The position numbers and the translations under genes were made by a program. A DNA stretch of 17,463 bases from Acidobacteriaceae bacterium (GTDB lineage Bacteria; Acidobacteriota; Terriglobia; Terriglobales; Acidobacteriaceae), in contig JASHYS010000418.1 of NCBI GenBank assembly GCA_030042915.1, positions 1 through 17,463 on the forward strand. The letters run 5' to 3'. Of the stretch, positions 14,400-17,463 are shown one piece after another. Below the pieces are notes generated by a model, which was not told the DNA's origin, made no database searches, and saw only the letters and a program-made list of their open reading frames with translations. Position 1 is the first letter of the stretch; the number at the start of each line of letters is the position of its first letter.

Positions 14400-14434
14400 C
14401 CCATCCTTTCCGCGCTTTCTGCGCAAAGGGTGGG
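14400..14434 (+). repeat. Dispersed hairpin repeat, copy 2 (CCCATCCT / AGGGTGGG)
   Basis: CCCATCCTTT (14400-14409) pairs with AAAGGGTGGG (14425-14434). An inner GCGC/GCGC stem (14412-14415 with 14421-14424) closes a 5-nt loop. The single wobble is T14404-G14430, the same position as in the copy at 9483-9522. It lies in the 75-bp gap between the convergent flavoprotein and DinB genes and could terminate transcription, although no T-run follows. Confidence 0.75.
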
Positions 14435-14456
14435 ATAACGAAACCGCAGGAGCAAG

Positions 14457-14960
14457 TCAGCGAGCCGTCGTTCCCTCAGGCTTGCCGGCGATCTTGCGCA
14501 GCTGCCCAAGGTGATTCAGGTCGTGGCCGGCCATGGTTTCCACAAGCGTCTCAAAGGTCATGGTGCCGCGCTCGGGATGGGTCATCTTTCTGCCTGCCGC
14601 GCCAGGCAGCGCGGCGCGAATCAGGCGCAGGTTCCACTTGCGGAGCGCCGAGAAAGTTTCCAGTGCCTCGCTGGCGGGAACGCCCGGGTAGATCTTGGCC
14701 CATTTGTTCTGATCGAAGGGCTGGATGGTCGGATTATTCTCAGCCAGCGTCTGCCGCAAGCGGAACCCGAAGACCAGCTCGCAATCGGCCAGATGGCACA
14801 CAATCTCTGCCGCGCTCCACTTGCCCGGCGCTGGCGCGACTTTGGCCTCGTCCGCGCCAATCACCTCAAGATATTCGGCAATCGCGTTGCCCGTCTCGGC
14901 CAGGATCGTCTCCATGGGCCGCCCGTCAAGAAACTTGTCGTAAGGATTCGCCTGACTCAT
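14457..14960 (-). CDS. DinB/YfiT-like four-helix-bundle metalloprotein
   Basis: The 167-residue protein fits the DinB_2 family. PAPGKWSAAEIVCHLADCE carries the first metal histidine (His56), and AGHDLNHLGQL carries the other two (His146, His150). The three histidines bind a divalent metal in a four-helix bundle. Family members include thiol-dependent transferases, and many are uncharacterised; no substrate is predicted. AGGGGG lies about 8 nt before the ATG. The esterase gene is 81 bp upstream on the same strand, and the gap between them is mostly heptamer repeat, so a two-gene operon is likely. Confidence 0.9.
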   Translation of the reverse strand: MSQANPYDKFLDGRPMETILAETGNAIAEYLEVIGADEAKVAPAPGKWSAAEIVCHLADCELVFGFRLRQTLAENNPTIQPFDQNKWAKIYPGVPASEALETFSALRKWNLRLIRAALPGAAGRKMTHPERGTMTFETLVETMAGHDLNHLGQLRKIAGKPEGTTAR

Positions 14961-14983
14961 TTTTGCGTTCCCCCTCTCAATAC

Positions 14984-15040
14984 AGCTTTTATCTTTTAGC
15001 TGATCGCTTTTGCGCTTCCCTTGCTCCCTCGCTCCCTGCT
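14984..15040 (-). repeat. Composite heptamer repeat between esterase and DinB genes
   Basis: In-register 7-nt units AGCTTTT (14984), ATCTTTT (14991), AGCTGAT (14998) and CGCTTTT (15005) are followed by the CCCT-type half (CCTTGCT, CCCTCGC, TCCCTGC). The repeat ends 2 bp before the esterase stop codon. Confidence 0.75.
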
Positions 15041-15041
15041 T

Positions 15042-15752
15042 TCAAAGGTACTGCCGCATCATCTTCTGCCAGGTCGCCCAATCGTGCGTGTTGGCCCCAT
15101 TCCAGATCGAGAACTCATGGGGAATTCCCTTCGCGCTCAAGATGCGGTCCAGTTCCTGATTTTCTCCCAGGCACGGGTCGTCCCACCCTGTGGCCAGCAC
15201 ATAGCGGCTGGCGCGAAAGCGTTCGAGATACCAGCGATCCTCGAGCCGCGGCAGGTAATGTGTCGGCAAATGAAAATAACAATCCTGGTCGTAATAGCCA
15301 TCGAGAAAGCGCGCCAGGTCAAACACTCCCGACAAGGAAACAAATCCACTGAAGATGTGGGGATGTCGCAGCGCCAGGTTCACCGCGTAGTAGCCGCCGA
15401 AACTGCAACCCGCCGCTACCAGCCTGGGGTCGGGGTTTTTTGTGCGGATGAAAGGCACAACCTCGTTGAGCACATACTCCTCGTGCTGCTGGTGGCGCAC
15501 GATGCGCCCACGCGGAGAAATCCGCTGGTTATACCAGCTCTCCCGATCGGTCGAGTCAACGCAGAACAGCTGCAGTGCGCCGGAATCGATCCGGTCCGCG
15601 ACCGCCCCCACCATGCCGCGGTCTTCAAAGTCGAAGAAGCGCCCGCCTGAAGTGGGGAATGCCACTACCGGCAAGCCCGCATGGCCGAAGACCAGCAATT
15701 CCATGGTCCGTCCCAGCCGGCTTGAGTCCCATTCGTGGTATTCGCGGTTCAT
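15042..15752 (-). CDS. Esterase-family alpha/beta hydrolase
   Basis: The 236-residue protein fits the putative-esterase (esterase D-like, PF00756-type) group. AAGCSFGGYYAVNLALRHP holds the nucleophile elbow with Ser117. GWDDPC gives a candidate acid (Asp191 or Asp192), and NTHDW gives the candidate base, His223. The oxyanion region may be VVAFPTSGGRFFDFED. There is no signal peptide, so it is probably cytoplasmic, whereas many relatives are secreted mycolyl- or enterochelin-esterase types. The substrate is unknown. The start ATG 15752 lacks a clear Shine-Dalgarno. The stop codon directly adjoins the heptamer repeat, and DinB follows downstream. Confidence 0.87.
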   Translation of the reverse strand: MNREYHEWDSSRLGRTMELLVFGHAGLPVVAFPTSGGRFFDFEDRGMVGAVADRIDSGALQLFCVDSTDRESWYNQRISPRGRIVRHQQHEEYVLNEVVPFIRTKNPDPRLVAAGCSFGGYYAVNLALRHPHIFSGFVSLSGVFDLARFLDGYYDQDCYFHLPTHYLPRLEDRWYLERFRASRYVLATGWDDPCLGENQELDRILSAKGIPHEFSIWNGANTHDWATWQKMMRQYL

Positions 15753-15816
15753 GATTTGCGCTACGCGGCCTCGGGAAACTGCCGTTTCGTTGATACTTTA
15801 ACAGCGGCAGGCGTTA

Positions 15817-15900
15817 GCGTTTAGCTTTCAGCTATCAGCTTTCAGCTTATTCCTGGCTTTCTGTTCCCTGTTCCCAACTGCTTGCTCCCTGCTCTTCCCT
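15817..15900 (-). repeat. Composite heptamer repeat, 12 units in one register
   Basis: Exactly 84 nt can be divided into twelve 7-nt units without a register slip. The first half holds GCGTTTA, GCTTTCA, GCTATCA, GCTTTCA and GCTTATT. The second half runs from CCTGGCT (15852) through CCCTGTT, CCCAACT, GCTTGCT and CCCTGCT to CTTCCCT. It is the longest copy in the window and lies just upstream of the candidate rpsP promoter. Confidence 0.85.
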
Positions 15901-15902
15901 AT

Positions 15903-15932
15903 TTGCCTCCAACGCCCCGCATCGGCGATACT
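15903..15932 (+). promoter_or_regulatory. Candidate sigma-70-type promoter for rpsP
   Basis: TTGCCT (15903-15908) and GATACT (15927-15932) match the -35 and -10 consensus at four of six positions each, with an 18-nt spacer. They lie about 140 bp before rpsP. This is based on eye matching only. Confidence 0.3.
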
Positions 15933-16074
15933 TAGATGTCGTGATGTGTGCGGCCGGGCGCAGTTGCCTGGCCGTTGTTGCGCCGAAGGCGGTTGCACGC
16001 TTGCGGCGGCAAAATCCTCCCCGACGCTTCTCGAAAAAAGCTCTAGAGCCGAAAGGAACTCGTTTACCGTGGTC

Positions 16075-16353
16075 ATGATTCGTTTGGCGCGCGTTGGCGC
16101 CCGCAAGCAGCCCTATTACCGTGTAGTCGTCATCGAGAAGGATCGCGCCCGCAACGGCCGCTCGGTCGAGGTGGTCGGCACCTATAACCCCCGCACCAAT
16201 CCGGCCACGGTCGACCTGAAGCACGAGCGGATTACCTACTGGCGCAGCGTGGGCGCCAAGCTCTCGCCCACCGTGGAGAAACTCCTCACCAGGAACCCGG
16301 CGCCGGCGGCTGCCGAGCCTGCGGTTGAGGCGAATCCGCCCGCAGCAGCCTGA
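16075..16353 (+). CDS. rpsP: 30S ribosomal protein S16
   Basis: The 92-residue protein opens with MIRLARVGARKQPYYRVVV and continues with SVEVVGTYNPRTNPATVDL and RITYWRSVGAKLSPTVEKLL, which is the S16 family throughout. It binds 16S rRNA and is needed for 30S assembly. An Ala/Pro/Glu-rich tail of about 20 residues (NPAPAAAEPAVEANPPAAA) extends beyond the conserved core. ATG 16075 gives the usual S16 N-terminus. An in-frame GTG at 16069 (two extra residues) sits closer to the AAAGGA at 16052-16057 and is a real alternative. It is the first gene of the rpsP-khpA-rimM cluster. Confidence 0.96.
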   Translation: MIRLARVGARKQPYYRVVVIEKDRARNGRSVEVVGTYNPRTNPATVDLKHERITYWRSVGAKLSPTVEKLLTRNPAPAAAEPAVEANPPAAA

Positions 16354-16369
16354 TTTTTCACTCCGACAT

Positions 16370-16385
16370 TGTGAGCTAGCACACA
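16370..16385. promoter_or_regulatory. Operator-like palindrome resembling a CRP/FNR-family site
   Basis: TGTGAGCTAGCACACA is a near-perfect palindrome with one mismatched central pair. It matches the E. coli CRP pattern TGTGA-N6-TCACA at nine of ten fixed positions. It lies 26 bp before the candidate khpA promoter. A match this good is expected by chance about once per few tens of kilobases, so it is only a candidate. Confidence 0.3.
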
Positions 16386-16410
16386 GCCGGCACCAGCGCC
16401 TCTTATGCTT

Positions 16411-16439
16411 TTGCTCTGAGAGGCTTTACATGGTACTAT
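16411..16439 (+). promoter_or_regulatory. Candidate internal promoter for khpA
   Basis: TTGCTC (16411-16416) and TACTAT (16434-16439) are separated by 17 nt, 56 bp before the khpA ATG. The -35 match is weak, three of six positions. The 141-bp rpsP-khpA gap is long enough to hold a promoter. Confidence 0.3.
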
Positions 16440-16494
16440 TCGCGCACGGCCGAGTGTCGCCAGGTCGCGTACGCAAAAGGTCAGGTGCAAGATC

Positions 16495-16764
16495 ATGACC
16501 CAGGTCGATATGGTGCAGGTTGATGAATTGGTCCGTGAAATTGCACGGGCCCTGGTGGATGAACCCGAAGCCGTCGCCGTCGAATCAGTGAGCCGGGATG
16601 AAAATACCGTTCTCAAGCTTCGCGTCGCGCCGCAGGATATAGGCAAGGTCATTGGCAAGCAGGGTCGCACCGCTCGCTCGGTGCGCATCATCCTCGGAGC
16701 CGTCAGCATGAAGTTGCGGCATCGCTTCACGCTCGACATCCTTGAAGAGGGCGACGAGGAATGA
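16495..16764 (+). CDS. khpA: KH-domain RNA-binding protein KhpA (YlqC-like)
   Basis: The 89-residue protein consists of one type II KH domain. IGKVIGKQGRTARSVRIIL holds the GxxG RNA-binding loop (GKQG). The N-terminal VDELVREIARALVDEPEAV and the acidic C-terminus EEGDEE are typical of the YlqC/KhpA group found between rpsP and rimM in many bacteria. KhpA binds RNA, in several species together with KhpB, and affects cell division and RNA stability. ATG 16495 was chosen; a second in-frame ATG occurs at 16510. The Shine-Dalgarno is weak. rimM follows after about 40 bp. Confidence 0.94.
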   Translation: MTQVDMVQVDELVREIARALVDEPEAVAVESVSRDENTVLKLRVAPQDIGKVIGKQGRTARSVRIILGAVSMKLRHRFTLDILEEGDEE

Positions 16765-16798
16765 AGCCCGGCTTGCTCCCGGTATCGCGCCGGTTGCA

Positions 16799-16802
16799 GA
16801 GG
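16799..16802 (+). promoter_or_regulatory. Ribosome binding site for rimM
   Basis: GAGG lies 5 nt before the TTG at 16808. No comparable signal precedes the in-frame TTG at 16742, which lies inside khpA. Confidence 0.5.
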
Positions 16803-16807
16803 TAGCT

Positions 16808-17401
16808 TTGCCTGAACTACCCGCAGAGTGGGTCGGGCTGGCGCGCATTCGGCGCCCGCAGGGCCGCAAGGGCGAGGTCTTCGCCGACATTCTCACCGAT
16901 TTTCCTGAAAAATTCGCCCAGCGGCGACGGCTGTGGCTCGTGCCCTCCGCGGGTTCCCCAGGTCTCGCTTCTGAGACCTGGGAGGCCACGTCCGATCTCC
17001 CGCAGGCTCGCCCGATCGATCTCACCAACCACTGGCTTCACAAGGGCGGCATCGTCCTGCACTTCGCCGGTGTTGACTCCATTTCAGCGGCCGAAGGCCT
17101 CGCCGGCTTTTACGTTGCCGTCCCTCGTGCCGAACGAATCGCGCTCGCCGGCGGCGAAACTTATATCGACGACCTGATTGGCTGCACACTCGTCGACGTA
17201 TCGGGCGCAAACCTGTCGCCCGTCGGTTCCATCGCTGACGTCGACCGCACCGCCGGACCCGTTCCGCTGCTCATCGTCCGACGGCCCGCGGGTGAAGTCC
17301 TGGTTCCCTTCGCCAAAAGCTACCTGCGCCGCATCGATCTCGACGCCCGCCGCATAGAGATGGCGCTGCCCGAGGGCTTGGTGGATTTGAACGCGAGCTA
17401 G
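16808..17401 (+). CDS. rimM: Ribosome maturation factor RimM
   Basis: From TTG 16808 the protein has 197 residues, close to the usual 170-190. WVGLARIRRPQGRKGEVFADILTDFPEKF is the N-terminal RimM domain signature (written here as one stretch split by ARIRRPQG and GEVFADIL). The C-terminal PRC-barrel part includes YIDDLIGCTLVDVSG, VGSIADVDRT and VLVPFAKSYLRRIDL. RimM binds S19 in the 30S head and assists 16S processing. The start is non-ATG; an upstream TTG at 16742 would overlap khpA and adds residues unlike RimM. The stop is TAG 17399-17401. No trmD start is visible in the next 60 bp, although trmD is its usual neighbour. Confidence 0.93.
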   Translation: MPELPAEWVGLARIRRPQGRKGEVFADILTDFPEKFAQRRRLWLVPSAGSPGLASETWEATSDLPQARPIDLTNHWLHKGGIVLHFAGVDSISAAEGLAGFYVAVPRAERIALAGGETYIDDLIGCTLVDVSGANLSPVGSIADVDRTAGPVPLLIVRRPAGEVLVPFAKSYLRRIDLDARRIEMALPEGLVDLNAS

Positions 17402-17463
17402 CGAGTCGGCAAGCCAGCGCCGCCAGATTTTGCGATTTCGTCCCAGGTTTCTTTGAAAATCTC
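17398..17463 (-). CDS. Possible C-terminal end of an unidentified gene (runs off right edge)
   Basis: On the minus strand an open frame enters from the right edge and ends at TAG 17400-17398, with about 21 residues ending ETWDEIAKSGGAGLPTR. The composition looks protein-like. The stop shares the palindrome CTAG with the rimM stop, so the genes would be convergent with a four-base overlap. Too little is seen to name a family. Confidence 0.4.
   Translation of the reverse strand, partial: EIFKETWDEIAKSGGAGLPTR

Larger units (their letters stand above)
15753..16074. other. Non-coding spacer between the divergent esterase and rpsP genes
   Basis: About 320 bp without a convincing gene. From left to right it holds an A/T-richer stretch near 15790-15800, the longest heptamer repeat (15817-15900), a candidate rpsP promoter (15903-15932), a leader of about 130 nt, and the AAAGGA that probably serves rpsP (16052-16057). 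Confidence 0.7.

Noticed and set aside
15828..16106. Minus-strand open frames opposite the rpsP leader
   Set aside because: They run through the heptamer repeat and the antisense of rpsP, and their translation is low-complexity.

Overview
The window is GC-rich bacterial chromosome, most likely from an Acidobacteriota (Terriglobia-like) genome. That call is an inference: it rests on the flavour of several proteins (a secreted propeller-like protein with the phrase FLDENRLLFTF, an ATP-grasp protein opening with ILFGWENSFP-like sequence, a GT39 protein), on frequent TTG starts, and on dispersed intergenic repeats. No rRNA, tRNA, CRISPR array, transposase or prophage gene is visible. The content is mostly single-copy chromosomal housekeeping and accessory genes in short, often convergent or divergent units.

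Layout. 3-329 (+) is the 3' end of an intact-looking CPBP (Abi/Rce1-type) intramembrane protease. It runs 43 bp into the end of a second CPBP-like gene on the minus strand (287-1021). Further right on the minus strand are a paralogue of that gene (1218-1955) and an EamA/DMT transporter (1952-2914), joined by an ATGA stop/start overlap. The two minus-strand CPBP paralogues have both lost the EExxxR motif in the same way (QQxLLQ). Divergent from the transporter is a secreted propeller-like protein (3005-4378), followed by a PP2C-type Ser/Thr phosphatase (4611-5348) and a GT39/ArnT-like membrane glycosyltransferase (5456-7081). The phosphatase and the glycosyltransferase both start with TTG. A VOC/PhnB-like protein (minus, 7095-7550), a zinc-free MDR oxidoreductase (plus, 7756-8664) and a membrane-anchored MsrA (minus, 8716-9402) follow. 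Then come an RbsD/FucU-like protein (plus, 9594-10097), an ATP-grasp ligase (minus, 10134-11162) and a large exported DUF4139 protein (minus, 11303-13558). A flavodoxin-fold iron-sulfur flavoprotein (plus, 13791-14381) diverges from the DUF4139 gene. A DinB-type protein (14457-14960) and a putative esterase (15042-15752) form a minus-strand pair. The right end is the ribosome-biogenesis cluster rpsP, khpA, rimM (16075-17401). A fragment on the minus strand, whose stop codon shares the CTAG of the rimM stop, lies where trmD might be expected.

The most unusual material is between the genes. One family of degenerate 7-nt tandem repeats occurs at six places (about 1909-1950, 4370-4397, 4474-4581, 11290-11324, 14984-15040, 15817-15900). 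The fuller copies are composites of a GCTATTG-like half and a CCCTGTT-like half, in a constant order. These repeats supply the stop codons of at least two genes and apparently the N-terminal codons of a third. A second family is a hairpin (9483-9522 and 14400-14434) with the same T-G wobble at the same place in both stems. No complete defence, secretion or biosynthetic system is evident. The best candidates for something undescribed are these repeats, the paired protease-dead CPBP proteins, and the RbsD-like protein.
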